Assembly (NCBI RefSeq): GCF_012489685.1 | Contig: NC_080041.1 | Location: 35,887,780-35,951,779, forward strand | Source: Lotus japonicus | Taxonomy: Eukaryota; Streptophyta; Magnoliopsida; Fabales; Fabaceae | Length of the DNA stretch: 64,000 nt | Direction of reading: 5' to 3' | Shown here: piece by piece, positions 31,509 to 42,586 of the stretch | How positions within the stretch are numbered: position 1 is the first letter of the stretch | Layout of the letters: each line of letters opens with the position of its first letter | The notes under the pieces: generated by a model | What the model saw: the letters and a program-made list of their open reading frames with translations, nothing else | What the model was told of the DNA's origin: nothing | Databases searched by the model: none | Program-made: the position numbers and the translations under genes

Positions 31509-32212
31509 TGTGAGACCCAAGTTTTTAAGCTTAGAATAAATTAATGAAATTCCTTTTCACGATTAGGTTCGATGTAGCGTGAAGGAAACCTGAACAAGTG
31601 TTTACCGAATGCAATAAAATTTATGAAGGAGAAAGTTCAGAAAAAGGCTAAGAATAGTATTAAAGTCGATATAAGTTATAGCGGGAGTCTTATTCGCTTA
31701 TGCCTAGGGCAAGAGCGTTAGTATACGACTAATTTTCTCTTAAAGCACTATAGAAAAGAATTCAAAAAATCTTCAGAGGAATATAAGAATTTCTCTTATT
31801 CCTTTGCATGACAAGAGTTTCGACACGAAACCCTGGAAAGTACGAACGACCGATTCCAATTCTCGGAAGTTTGCCGAAACTGAATCCCTGATATTTCAAG
31901 AATCTTAAAATAAACTGTCGATGAAGATTTTTTCTATTCGGAGTTTCAAATAAAGATTCCACACGTGTGTACCGATTTCTTTCGATGTTTCTAATCTTTC
32001 TTCAGAATGAAGTTTTCTCATCCGACATCAACTGCAAAAAGTAGTTTTTCGAGTTAAATCGATTCATACAGACATTTGATCGTTTGCTTTAATTCCAAGA
32101 AACTTGTTTCGAATTCTGGAATTCTGTCGCCAGAATCTATCTTAGAATTCACATAGGGAACGCGCAGGAAAAATCGGAATCGCGAAATAATCATTTTCCG
32201 CATTTTTCCTCA

Positions 32213-32224
32213 CCTATAAATAGG
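32213..32224 (+). promoter_or_regulatory. TATA box of the 4.2-kb LTR
   Basis: CCTATAAATAGG about 700 bp into the LTR, followed about 40 bp later by a CA-rich start-site-like stretch. It implies a very long transcribed part within the LTR. Confidence 0.55.
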
Positions 32225-33711
32225 TGAAAAATCAAAATTTCAAATCCCACAACACCACCAAACCCGCGAGCAAGGAGGAGAGAAAGGGAGGAGAGCTTTT
32301 CTCCGATTCTTGTCTGATCGCTGCCCCGTTCGTTGCTACGTGTAGACCTCGAGGTACTGATGTTATTCCTTACCTCTGATCGTAAATTATGTCGTTTTTC
32401 TCTATCTTTTTTCTGTGCTCAAAGTTATGAGCTTTTTGTAAAACTGTCCAAATAACTTGATTTCTCTGTCAAAACCTCTTCTCTACTAACCCAAGAGCAT
32501 GTTTATCCGATTACATTTCGCTGAATCGTCGCAGAGCTTCAATTTTGCTCAAATACTCATTTTCCGACTAAAGTTTCGTTCTTTGGATTGAAAAATCTCG
32601 AATGAGCTTAGTGCCAGTAGGATTAGTTGTCATAAATGTCGTTAGGGACGACCCCATCCAATTTGTTTTTCGAAATTCCAATTTTAAATTTCCGAGCTAA
32701 AAACACTGACAAAAGTACCCCTGTTTCAGTTTTTGATCCGATAATTTTTCCGAGCTTTAATTCACTCTAGTTACGACTAATGATAACCTAGGAATCAATT
32801 TTGATCGAAGAAAAAGCGTCGATACACTAAAACGGTGCACGGCCGAGAGCACCCCCAAGGGGGAGGAAAATTTCTCTTTTGCGAAAACTCGTCTTATCGC
32901 GTTAGGTTATCGTACTCTGGAGCTTATAATGCTCTGTATAATGTTATTAATTATTGTTTGATTAGTTCTGACTTGTTGTGATTGAATTCTGTGATTTTTC
33001 TCTAAGGTTTGTTTGAAGAACTTCTTGGAGCTGAATGAGAGGATCAGGAAGGAACCCTGCAGGAACACACTGGAAGAATTAGAGGTGAGGGCTACTCACT
33101 GATTACTAGCTAATGATTTAGGTGTCGACGAATTCGACTTGATTTATTGTTTATGCACTTGATTGTGATTGAACTGGAAAAAAATTTCTGGAGGCTTCGG
33201 CCGAGTGATCTAATTCAGACGTCTGTCTCCATTTTCTAGGGCTTCGGCCGATATTGTTGATTGGGATTTATGTATCGCTTTGATTCTCGTTGATTGATTC
33301 ACATGCTATGTGCTAAATGGTTAATCTTAGGATGTGTTGATATATGTGCCATGATTGTTGGATTGTGCTAATTTGGTTGTACAATTATACATATATCTGT
33401 TGTACGTCAGAGTGAGGAAAATATGCGATTATGCCATACTCATGATGAGATTTTGGGAAACTTCGACGGGGCGAACCAAGGTTCGGACCCCCATTTCTTT
33501 GGGAGTTACTTAGGATGATGGGATCTTTTAAACTCATAAGATTAGAGACAAACCTAAATGGAAAATATTTCACAAGGAAAATTCATAATAGACTAAACAA
33601 CCTCTAAACCCTTTTAAATAATGATAACAATCTCAGATGCAAGCTTAGGGCTTGAATACTAGTTTTGGAAAATGAGAAGTGTCGCTGAATCCAACTTTTA
33701 AGAAAACTAAT

Positions 33712-33918
33712 AAGTTTCTGAGTATGTTTATACTCTTTTGCTCGATGAGCAGTTTATTTGTTTGACTATCTAAAAGATAAGTCAGGGAACTATAAGTTTC
33801 CAAGTACATCGGTACTCTTCGCTCGATGAGAAGTTTATTTGTTTGGCTATCTAAAAGATAAGCCAGGGAACGATAAATTTCCAAGTACATTGGTACTCTT
33901 TCACTCGCTGAGCAGTTT
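33712..33918 (+). repeat. 81-bp tandem repeat in the 4.2-kb LTR
   Basis: About 2.5 units starting AAGTTTCYRAGTAYRT at 33712, 33794 and 33875. They share CTCGATGAGCAGTTTATTTG and CTATCTAAAAGATAAG. Confidence 0.85.
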
Positions 33919-34640
33919 TTGACCATCGAATTAGATGAGTAAGATGACTCATAAGTCATCAAGGGTGATTGTACTCTTTTTATAATTAATTGTCTTTTGT
34001 CGCAAAATCGACATTTACCTTAGGGTATTCTTTTTAGAGACAATAAGTTAGCTAGAACACGTGATGACGTGACGGGTGAGGTCGGAGACGTTGTTTGGCT
34101 AATCATATTGCATCATTCATACATATTGAGGTTTATACACAGTGGGACGCCGACCTCGATGGATTCCAAATTGGTCATAAGACCCGAATTTTCACATAAG
34201 AACACCAAGAGTGTTTCTTAGTTGCAGACAGAAATGACAGACCTACGAGTTACGGTTGATCTGACTACATTTGTTTGGTGTAAGAGACGCCCGAGCAGAA
34301 AAGGTTACACACTAGGCCAGTGGTGACTAACTCGGTGGTGCCTAGTTATTCCAGAGCATTCTTTCTGAAGCATGTCATTGCATCTCATCATACATGCTGA
34401 CCTACTTGTCGAATGTGATCGATATTTGTTATCTTACTTGATAAGTGATAAATTATCAGTAATTGTCATTCATGATTCTTGGAGGATATACTACTTACTT
34501 TGCTATTATAAGCCTATTGAACCTAAGTATTTATCCGAGTAAACTTTATCTATTATGTGTATTATTTATGTAATTCTTTGAGTTGACCCTTGTGCCTGAT
34601 GTTTGTGTTTTGGCGGTTGTACGCCTGTTGTCAAGTGTCC

Positions 34641-35235
34641 ATGGCGGACTGGTTCACGATGGTCCACCCCTCGGGGGGGACTAGGTACGAGATGATCGAC
34701 CAGGATATCCCTGGCTCATGGGTGGTTGACCCCGCTAGCCACCGAGCTATCTATTCGGGGAGAATAATGGAGGACCGTGTCAGCGAGTTTGGACACTTGA
34801 CGAAGGGAGTATTGAGACGGTATTATGTTAGCTTTAACCTACCGTCCGACGTGCACTGCGGACCTGGTGCAGGAGTGCCACCACCGCCGTCATCTAACGA
34901 CGAGGACCGCTTCTTCGGGATCGAGCTCTCCCACCGTTGCTGACTGTGCTAACACCGGATCGGGTTCTAGACCTGCGGTGCTGGTAAAGGAGCTTGTCAC
35001 TGCTGCCACCCTTCACCTGAGGACTTTGGATTCCTCCCGTGGTTATCGTGTTGTGTCGTTGGTGCACATGATGGAGGAGGACGTGTTTGTTTGTGTGGTT
35101 GACGCAGAGACGAGGGTCTCTAGGATTGAGACTCGGTCGGTAGCGAGGGAGGTCATCGATGTGAACAGGGAGCTGATCGTTCTGGATTCTGATTCAGACG
35201 ACGACTATGTCAGCGCTTTGGATGAGGAGTGTTGA
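34641..35235 (+). pseudogene. Reading frame inside the solo LTR, frameshifted
   Basis: The ATG at 34641 opens MADWFTMVHPSGGTRYEMID. This frame runs to a stop at 34943. From about 34890 the +1 frame continues as SSPTVADCANTGSGSRPAVL through VSLVHMMEEDVFVCVVDAET to an acidic end, LDSDSDDDYVSALDEEC, stop 35235. Together they look like one protein of nearly 200 residues broken by a single shift. Composition is clearly more coding-like than the surrounding LTR. No family recognised. LTR-borne genes are unusual; it may be an accessory gene or a captured host fragment. Confidence 0.45.
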
Positions 35236-35945
35236 GATACGCTTCTCTGGGGAGGTTAGAGTAGGAGTAGCGTCATAGCTCTGATCGTCATGTTCTCATT
35301 TTGGGGCAGGGTAAGTCCCCGACCTTTAGCTTTTTGTGTGGTTCTCTCTATGGGGATCACAGAGAGTTGGTCGGACTAGGTGGTCTTGTTTAGACCGTTT
35401 TGGGCTCACTTACTTTCTTATGGAGGATTGTATTTCAAATAGTTGACCTTTACTTTGGTTTGTACATATTTGTCTGCGGGCACTACTTTCAGATACTTTA
35501 TATATGTCACTCTTCCCGTCAATGGAGGTTACTCGTGACGTGGCTTATTACTTACAGCGGGGGCTATATATATATCTGTACATTAGTTATGTTTATCATT
35601 TTTTGGTTGAGTCTTTATTTTGACAAGTCTTTTATTTTAAACAAAACGAAAAAAATATTCACGTTTTTCCGCTTTATTTGATTTTGGTTACTAAAGTGAC
35701 GCCACTGAAATCGGGGTGTTACAATTTACATAAAAATCACTCATTTTGGTAAGTAATTGTTTTTCATATCAGGATCTGATACGATTAGAGTTGATTTCCT
35801 AATTAATTGTAGTTAGAATTTATGTAATTAGAAACAAAACCTGTACCTATGATGGAGGCTCGATTCTTGAAAAATTTGTAGAGGCTACTTGTGTATATAA
35901 TTGGTGGTTGACCAAGGAATAAAATCATCTAATTCATTTTTTACA

Positions 35946-35958
35946 TGGTATCAGAGCC
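35946..35958 (+). other. Primer-binding site, initiator Met tRNA type
   Basis: TGGTATCAGAGCC directly after the LTR end ACA. Confidence 0.88.
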
Positions 35959-35992
35959 AATAAAATCCTATGAAACATCCCTAGCGGCTGCT

Positions 35993-36400
35993 ATGAGTAA
36001 AGAGGCAGATCCAATCATGCTTGCCACAAACGAAGATGCTAAGAAGAAGTCGTCATCGTACGATCTCAATTCCCATGATAATCCTGGGAACGTGATCGCA
36101 CAGGTGCAGTTGAAAGGCGAAAATTATGATGAATGGTCTTAAGCTACGAAGTGGTCATTGTGAGCCATAAGAGAATGAGGTTTCATTGACAGAACCATCA
36201 CATAACCCAAAAAAGGATCCTCTGAATTAGAGGATATTGGTGGACTGTTCAGGCCATGTTTGTGTCATGGATTCTGAACACAGTAGAGCCGACTCTACGA
36301 ACAACCATTATTCATACTTGGAAAAGCTAAGGAGATGTGGATTGAGAAGGTTCCTCCCGATTGTGTCGTTTTCGTTGAGTCTGATGTAACTACGCGCCTA
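35993..36400 (+). pseudogene. gag: Copia gag N-terminus, many stops
   Basis: SYDLNSHDNPGNVIAQVQLK followed by GENYDEWS is the N-terminal signature of retrotransposon gag of the copia type. A stop follows at 36140-36142. Further pieces (GFIDRTIT, then MFVSWILNTVEPTLRTTI in another frame) are readable to about 36310. Clearly dead. Confidence 0.8.
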
Positions 36401-36420
36401 TTTATCTACTTAATTTCTCT

Positions 36421-37351
36421 TTCAATGAATTTTTTCACTTTAAAAAAAAATGACTCCTAAATAGTCAAAACTCAAAAGTGCATTTGTTGTGCCAAAATAA
36501 TAATATCCGTTTCTTTTAACCTAAAAAGTAATTTTAAGTGCCATTTTTTCTCAAATTATCTTCTCTTTTTGCTTTTATCTCTTAGTCTCTCTTAAATCAA
36601 ACAAACCATAAAGTTCACCCCAGCTATATCAGGGTAAGTGATGAAAAAGTGTGTTTTCTATAGCGTCACTAACGCATGCATACATGGTTGTTATAAGTGG
36701 GAACAAACCCTAATAAAGAATTTGTGGAATGAATCAATGGCCATAACGTAACATACATTTTGCCCAACAGCATCTAATTACCGTTGCTGTCATTTCTGCT
36801 ACAGAAGCTGCGGGTGCTGGCGAGCAATGGCGTATAAAATTACTAGGATCAGTCACTTCAAGGATATGAAACATAAATCAGGGCCATTAAATAATTTGCA
36901 GGTTACGGCCCCATAATAAGAATAAAATTATGGATTTAGGTCTTGGATAGAGACTTATCACCAATATGTTTGTGCATAACAGGCAAGTTTACCAAAACAC
37001 TGAAGAAAAATGATAATCATGCTTATCTGGTTTCTTACAAGTTGAAGGAGTACGAAATATAATATTAGCTTAAAACTACTCCTTGTTTGCAGGAGCAAGT
37101 CATTTCCAAAATCAAGTTTGATAAGAAAATTTGATTTTATTAAATATCATATTTGCTTATTTCTCATAAAAGTTAATCCTGTACTAAAAGAATGTTGGTA
37201 AAATAATGTTGGTAAAATAATGTGTGTATCAACCTGCGTACCCAAATGTGCATATATATTTTAATTCACGGAAAAAAATAAATTGCACTCTTCAATGATT
37301 GATCTTTGAACCTCCTCACACTAACCCATATGTTTCATTTGAACTATCATT

Positions 37352-37408
<57 letters not shown>

Positions 37409-39400
37409 CAAAACTTAAAAGAGTTTAAAGAAGCTAGCAATTAGTTGTTTTTGCTATTAAAATTTTATTATGTCTTGAGGTTTGATTAATTATATCTGTA
37501 GATATTTTTTTCAGAAATAAGATTTAATGGGGTTTCCTTGTTTTTGTGGTGGTGTGTCCAATCTTTGAGCCGGTTGATGAAATGCTATTAGGAGATTATT
37601 GAGCTAACGTAATCGGCTTCCATCAGGCTCATCAACGCAAAGAATTAACTCTTGATCTGAAGTTTTTTTTGTCAAGTTGAGCATGTCGTAAATTCTTCAT
37701 CACGAAATAGATTAAACTCACTTTCATTTGTGATTTTGTGTTTTCCACAAACTGAGCCAAATCTTTTGGCCGGCTAAAATGCTATTAGATCTCTTGACCT
37801 TTTGGATCGGTCGAAATATGAGACAATAATTGTATTAAATATATAAGATTTACCCAACTAAAAAATAATAATAACTAATGCCATTGATCTTCAAATTTTA
37901 TATGAAGTTCTATTACAATACTTAGAAGTCATTTTCAGAAGAAAAAAAATCAGTGAAAGTATTTTAAATATATTGAAATTCACTTCTAATCAAAATAATT
38001 TTTTCATAATTAAAATTTAAGCAAAATTAAATTTATAAACGTAACGGTCATCAAAACACAAACGACCATTGCTTCTCGTTCAGAAATGCTTATTGTTTCT
38101 CTTTACTTATAGTTCAACGCTTGCTTGATCGATGGAATCTGTCTGTGATCATACGATAAAAAAAAATAGAAAGAATGAATGGTACTATAATACAGAAAGG
38201 ATTAGGTTAGCAATGTAGGTTTACTAGCTAAGGAATAAAGTATACGTGTCGCAAAAAGTGGAATAAAATAACATAGGGATGAGACTCTATTGGCTGCACT
38301 ATTAATGGAAGACAATTCCACTCTGCTTATCGTCTTGTGCTTTCTAGTTACACTACATATTTTATTCATGAGCAAGGAATCGCTATATATGGGTAAGATT
38401 AATTTCTCCAAAATATGATCGATCGTTTCAAATCAAATGTCTTTTTCTTTGCATATTTTTCTTTGTTATTTTTCTTGATTCTTAATTAATTGACTTTTTC
38501 ATAGAGTAGAGTTGACTCATACTTACTCTACTAAAAGTATCAAGCACACTGGAAAGGAAGGGCATGAGTATTTTAATATATATGCACCACACATTGGTGT
38601 TGGAAAAAAAAATTAAAAATAATATATTCTGAAGGGAAAATTAAAATTAAATTCATAATATTAAGAAAACTATGCCAAGTGGACTCGAACCATATCTAGC
38701 CATTGGTTTATAACTTCATATGTATGCGCCCATGCTCTTCTTGTCTTCATTTAATTTTATGCCTTACTGAATGGTTCAATTCAATATCACCTTTTTTAGT
38801 TTCCATACAAATGGGATGCTCTAAGGTAACATCAGGTGTCCTAATAAAGGCGACTATGATAAGGAGTTGTGGACCCCATTGATACTTTCTCTTGCTCATT
38901 GTTTGTTGACTTTGTTCATAACACATTCACCCTCAGCTTAATTAGACCCTCCAAAGAGTTTCCATTATCATGAAATTTTCCAATCCCCACCACTATTCGT
39001 ACCTATGCCGATTTCGTCTGATCATGTTACATCATCATTCTAATGTATGTCTCTTCTTAGAGTGATTTACCCTAATTATTTACAGGAAAAATGTTTCATC
39101 AAACCTCAAATGTACTGATAGAGATAAAAATAAAAAATAGAGAATTGAATGATATATATGGTATATATTGTGATAGGAAAATAAGATAAAAATAGAAAAA
39201 TAAATTGAGTGACATGAAATCGAAGAGAAAGTAAAGTGTAAATTTACCAAAAGCCCCCCTTATTTATAGTTTTGAGTTACTCAATGTAGGCAAAATATAA
39301 TGTATCTATATCTCATAAAAATAAATGTGAGATATCATACACCCTCTAATTTTTATATATAACTTCATTCTTAGAAAAATAATTTCTAAACCCTCTCACG
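36421..39400. other. AT-rich spacer, no gene seen
   Basis: 3 kb without a convincing frame, domain or terminal-repeat pair. It includes the (AT)n run at 37356-37403. Confidence 0.55.
37356..37403. repeat. (AT)n microsatellite, about 24 units
   Basis: Uninterrupted AT dinucleotide run of about 48 bp. Confidence 0.95.
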
Positions 39401-40201
39401 TATGACATATCTAAATTGCGGCGATTATATATTCGCGGTCAAAATCGCCACAATTTGTGGACGAACAAGTTCTTGGAAAATTTCCACTAATCGCGGTCGA
39501 CAAAACTGTCTCAATTTGTGGGTGAATATAAGTTCATGGAAACTTTCCTCCAAATTTCAAATTGTGGCGGTTTCTCGCGCCAGTTTGAAACCACCACAAT
39601 ATGAAAAAGACATTACCCATGAAACTTCCCTTAAAATATGCCTTCAAATTTTAAACAATATTTTAGTAAATATTATAAGAAAATTTGGAAGAAAATTCAA
39701 AACTAAATTCGGATGAAACTATTCGAAGCTGAATATGCATGGCACTGTCAATTTCAATCATATAATTTGGAGCATGTTGTTGACGCTAAATGTAAAGGCA
39801 GCGTCATAGTGGAGTCTGTAGCAGTAGAGACTATGGTAGTGGCCAAATGACAACTGAGGAGATGACAGCCAGCGGAGGTCGTGGCTGTCACGACGGTGGG
39901 CGGATGACAGCGATCAGATGTCACCGGAAGTCACGACAACGGCAGAGACCTTGGCAACGAAGGCTCTAGCAAAGGCCAAGCGGCGCTTGAAGTGCAATAG
40001 CGGTGGAGGCTGAAATAGAGGCAACGAGCACTGTGGGGTTGCAGATCTGTGAGGGTGGCACTGGTGGAGTGGGCGACCGAATGAGAAGTAGAGGTGTGGG
40101 TACGACCGATTTGGTGGAATTGTGGGAGGGGGCAGGCCTTCTTGTGGATGAGGACAATATGGTGGTGGATGAGGGGTTCATCTAGTGGTGGATGGGGGGA
40201 G
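39401..40201. other. Left flank of the TRIM-like element, probably old transposon DNA
   Basis: Contains GCGGCGATT/CGCGGTCAAAATCGCC and GTGGCGGTTT-type palindromic pieces (39410-39600), then a G-rich, GTGG-repetitive stretch (39780-40200) that resumes at 41744 beyond the TRIM. The frames are low complexity and not supported as genes. Confidence 0.5.
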
Positions 40202-40680
40202 TGTTGGGGTTGATTGCAATGCAAGTCCCACATTGCTAATAAAGGAGAAAGAATGATCAAGTTATGTATTTTGGAGAAGTCCCACATCGCTTAGATTAGT
40301 GAAGGGTGGGAGGGTCCAAGACTATATATAAGGATCTCAAGCTCCTTGTTTCAACACACCAAAACACCAAAGATGTAGCGCCTGAAAACACTTTAAGTTT
40401 ATATTTGTGTTTTCTTTTTCTCTTATGCTCTTGTTTTAGAGTATTGTGAGATATAGTTCAAATATTTACTTTGGAGAATGTGGGTGTACTAGGGTCATGG
40501 GGTGGTTGAGAGTGAAGTCTATGTGTTGTTACAATTTTTACATAGTGTTTATTCTCTAGTTGTCGGTTTTGACAACGGCCGTGGTTTTTGCTCCGGTTTT
40601 GGAGTTTCCACGTTATATTCTTGTGTTGTTGATTGCAGTCCTGGTTTATTTTACTTCTTCAGCTGTGTTATTTCCTAACA
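40202..40680 (+). repeat. 5' LTR of the TRIM-like element
   Basis: 479 bp from TGTTGGGG to CCTAACA. It contains GTCCCACAT motifs near the start and a TATATATAAGG box at about 40323-40332. Confidence 0.92.
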
Positions 40681-40681
40681 G

Positions 40682-40693
40682 TGGTATCAGAGC
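40682..40693 (+). other. Primer-binding site, initiator Met tRNA type
   Basis: TGGTATCAGAGC one base after the LTR end. Confidence 0.92.
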
Positions 40694-41260
40694 TTCCGGT
40701 TCGATGGATATCACTTTGTGTGGTATTGCGTAGGTGCTGAAGAAGTGTGACATTGCGAAGTGCTGTTTTGGGAGGTTCTGGCTAGAAACCAACCTGGTGC
40801 ACGGATTACAGTTGGTCTGCAGATGCGATGATGTTGTGATGGAGGAGTTGATGCAATCATGATTACATAAGGCATTCTGGGCATGTAATTGTCCAGGTGG
40901 CACACAGGCATTGGTTGATATAGATGCAAGGTGTGTGATGATAGCGTGCGGGCATTGGTTGGCGTTGATGCAAGGTACGTGGTTATGTCGATGGCTAATG
41001 AACTTCCGGAGAAAGCCAACATGGAAGTTGCACCATAAATTTTCAACAAGGTTTCAGCATGTGGAAATTCTTGGAATGATTTAGCCAAGTGAAGAAAATT
41101 CTTGGGATAGTTTAGTTCCAAGTGTAGTGTACTCTTTATGGTGGAGTATGATAATTTAATTTGTCGGTATATAGACATTGAGAATTATGTTTGTCAATGA
41201 AGACAATGATTTTCGGTGTAGACAATGATGACTGAAGACCATTACAATCAAGGTGGAGAT
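40694..41260 (+). other. Non-coding interior of the TRIM-like element
   Basis: No gag or pol motif. It ends in AAGGTGGAGAT, the polypurine tract beside the 3' LTR. Includes an imperfect duplication GGCATTGGTTGRTRT near 40908 and 40950. Confidence 0.7.
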
Positions 41261-41738
41261 ATTTGGGGTTGATTGCAATGTAAGTCCCACATTGCTAATG
41301 AAGGAGAAAAAAGATCAAGTTATGCATGTTGGAGAAGTCACACATCGCTTAGATTAGTGAGGGGTGGGAGGGTCCAAGACTTTATATAGGGATCTCAAGC
41401 TCCTTGTTTCAACACACCAAAACATTAAAGATGTAGCGCTTGAAAACACTTTAAGTTTATATTTGTGTTTTCTTTTTCTCTTATGCTCTTGTTTTAGAGT
41501 ATTGTGAGATGTAGTTCAAATATTTACTTTGGAGAGCGTGGGTGTACTGGGGTCATGGGGTGGTTGAGAGTGAAGTCTATGTGTTGTAAAAATTTTCACA
41601 TAGTGTTTATTCTCTGGTTGTCAGTTTTGACAACGACCGTGGTTTTTGCTCCGGTTTTGGAGTTTCCACGTTATATTCTTGTGTTGTTGGTTGCTCTCAT
41701 GATTTATTTTATTTCTGCAGCTGTGGTATTTCTTAACA
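41261..41738 (+). repeat. 3' LTR of the TRIM-like element
   Basis: About 478 bp, strongly similar to the 5' LTR. Its first bases have mutated (ATTTGGGG in place of TGTTGGGG) and it has scattered substitutions, so the insertion is not very young. Confidence 0.9.
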
Positions 41739-41743
41739 GGGAG

Positions 41744-42075
41744 GGGGGTCTAATATTGGTAGAGGGGTCATATATGATGGTGGAGGTTGGGTGGAGGGAT
41801 ATGTGGCAACAGACATTGTGGCAGAGGAAGAATGGGGTGACCGAGCTAAGGGCTTGTTAGAATGAGAGGGAGATGTGGCGCTTGGGGAAGAAGTGGGTGC
41901 TAACTGGAGCGACAATTACTTGCACAAAATCGACGGTTGCAGCATGGGGTGTATTGGTTTGAAGAGGGCAGAGAAGGAGAGGTGGATGGTAGGGTTTAAT
42001 TATGATCGGAACTTTTGAGAAGGAGGGATTTATAAAGACTAATGAAGACAGGAAGGATAAATCAATCACATTTAC
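41744..42075. other. Right flank of the TRIM-like element
   Basis: Continues the G-rich stretch interrupted at 40201. No supported gene. Confidence 0.5.
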
Positions 42076-42308
42076 GCTCTGTTTGGTAGAGTAGAGAGAG
42101 ATAGAGAAGAGAGAGTAGAGAAGAGAGAGTAGAGAAGAGAGAGTTTGAGTAGAGAGAAATAGGTGAGAAATAGAGTAGATTTTGAGGTTGTTTGGTATAA
42201 TAGAGATAAGGAGAGAGAGAGATGAGTAATAATGAGGTGGAAGAGAGAGAAAAAGTTAACTTTTGATTAAAAAAATATTTTTTTCAAAAAAAAAGTCAAG
42301 AAAGCAAA

Positions 42309-42386
42309 TAGTGGCGGTTCAGAACCGCCACTAACTGCACACAAAAAGCATTTAAAAAAAATAGTGGCGGTTTGAAACCGCCACTA
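42309..42386. repeat. Two GGCGGTT palindromes
   Basis: TAGTGGCGGTT..AACCGCCACTA at 42309-42333 and again at 42362-42386, differing only at the centre. Confidence 0.9.
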
Positions 42387-42429
42387 ATTGCACAGCAGAC
42401 GAAAAAAAAAAAAGGTGACAGGGACGTAT

Positions 42430-42450
42430 CTCTTCGCAATTTGCGAAGAG
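42430..42450. repeat. Perfect 10-bp-stem hairpin
   Basis: CTCTTCGCAA, one T, TTGCGAAGAG. Confidence 0.85.
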
Positions 42451-42586
42451 AAGAAAAAGGGGAAAAGTGGCCCCCTCTATCTCTCTCTCACCTGAACCTC
42501 TCTCTCACCAAACAAGGGTGATTTCCCCTTCTCTCCTCTAACTCTCTCTTCTCTTCTCAACCTCTCTCATACCAAACATAGTGTTA

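Larger units (their letters stand above)
31509..35723 (+). mobile_element. Very long Ty3/gypsy solo LTR, 4.2 kb
   Basis: Begins TGTGAGACCCAAG and ends GGGGTGTTACA, flanked by the perfect 5-bp duplication ATTTA (31504-31508 and 35724-35728). No internal direct LTR repeat, primer site, gag or pol motif is visible between, so it is best read as a solo LTR left by recombination. Terminal wording resembles chromovirus (Tekay-type) LTRs. A TATA box lies at about 32215, and a reading frame lies near its 3' end. Confidence 0.8.
35777..36420 (+). mobile_element. Decayed Ty1/copia fragment: one LTR, primer site and gag start
   Basis: A short LTR-like stretch of about 170 bp (TGATACG.. to TTTTTTACA) ends at 35945, followed by a perfect Met-tRNA primer site and gag. 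Nothing of pol or a second LTR is present. It stands 54 bp from the end of the 4.2-kb solo LTR. Confidence 0.75.
40202..41738 (+). mobile_element. TRIM-like non-autonomous copia element, 1.5 kb
   Basis: Two direct LTRs (40202-40680 and about 41261-41738) with a 580-bp non-coding middle, flanked by the perfect 5-bp duplication GGGAG (40197-40201 and 41739-41743). It has a Met-tRNA primer site after the first LTR and a polypurine tract before the second. It has no gag or pol. LTRs of about 479 bp are long for a TRIM, so a small LARD is the alternative name. Confidence 0.92.
42076..42583. mobile_element. Tourist-like (PIF/Harbinger) MITE, 508 bp
   Basis: Ends CGCTCTGTTTGGTA and TACCAAACATAGTG are inverted repeats (11 of 14), flanked by TTA on both sides (42073-42075 and 42584-42586), the Tourist target. 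The arms extend as GAGAGA/TCTCTC-rich DNA. Inside are two GGCGGTT palindromes and a 21-nt perfect hairpin. Confidence 0.65.

Noticed and set aside
31509..35723. A complete two-LTR gypsy element
   Set aside because: The target duplication encloses it, but no direct repeat of the first few hundred bases, no primer site and no gag or pol motif was found inside; solo LTR fits better.
41733..42069. Minus-strand Pro/Ser-rich frames after the TRIM-like element
   Set aside because: Low complexity, interrupted by the TRIM insertion and without domains.
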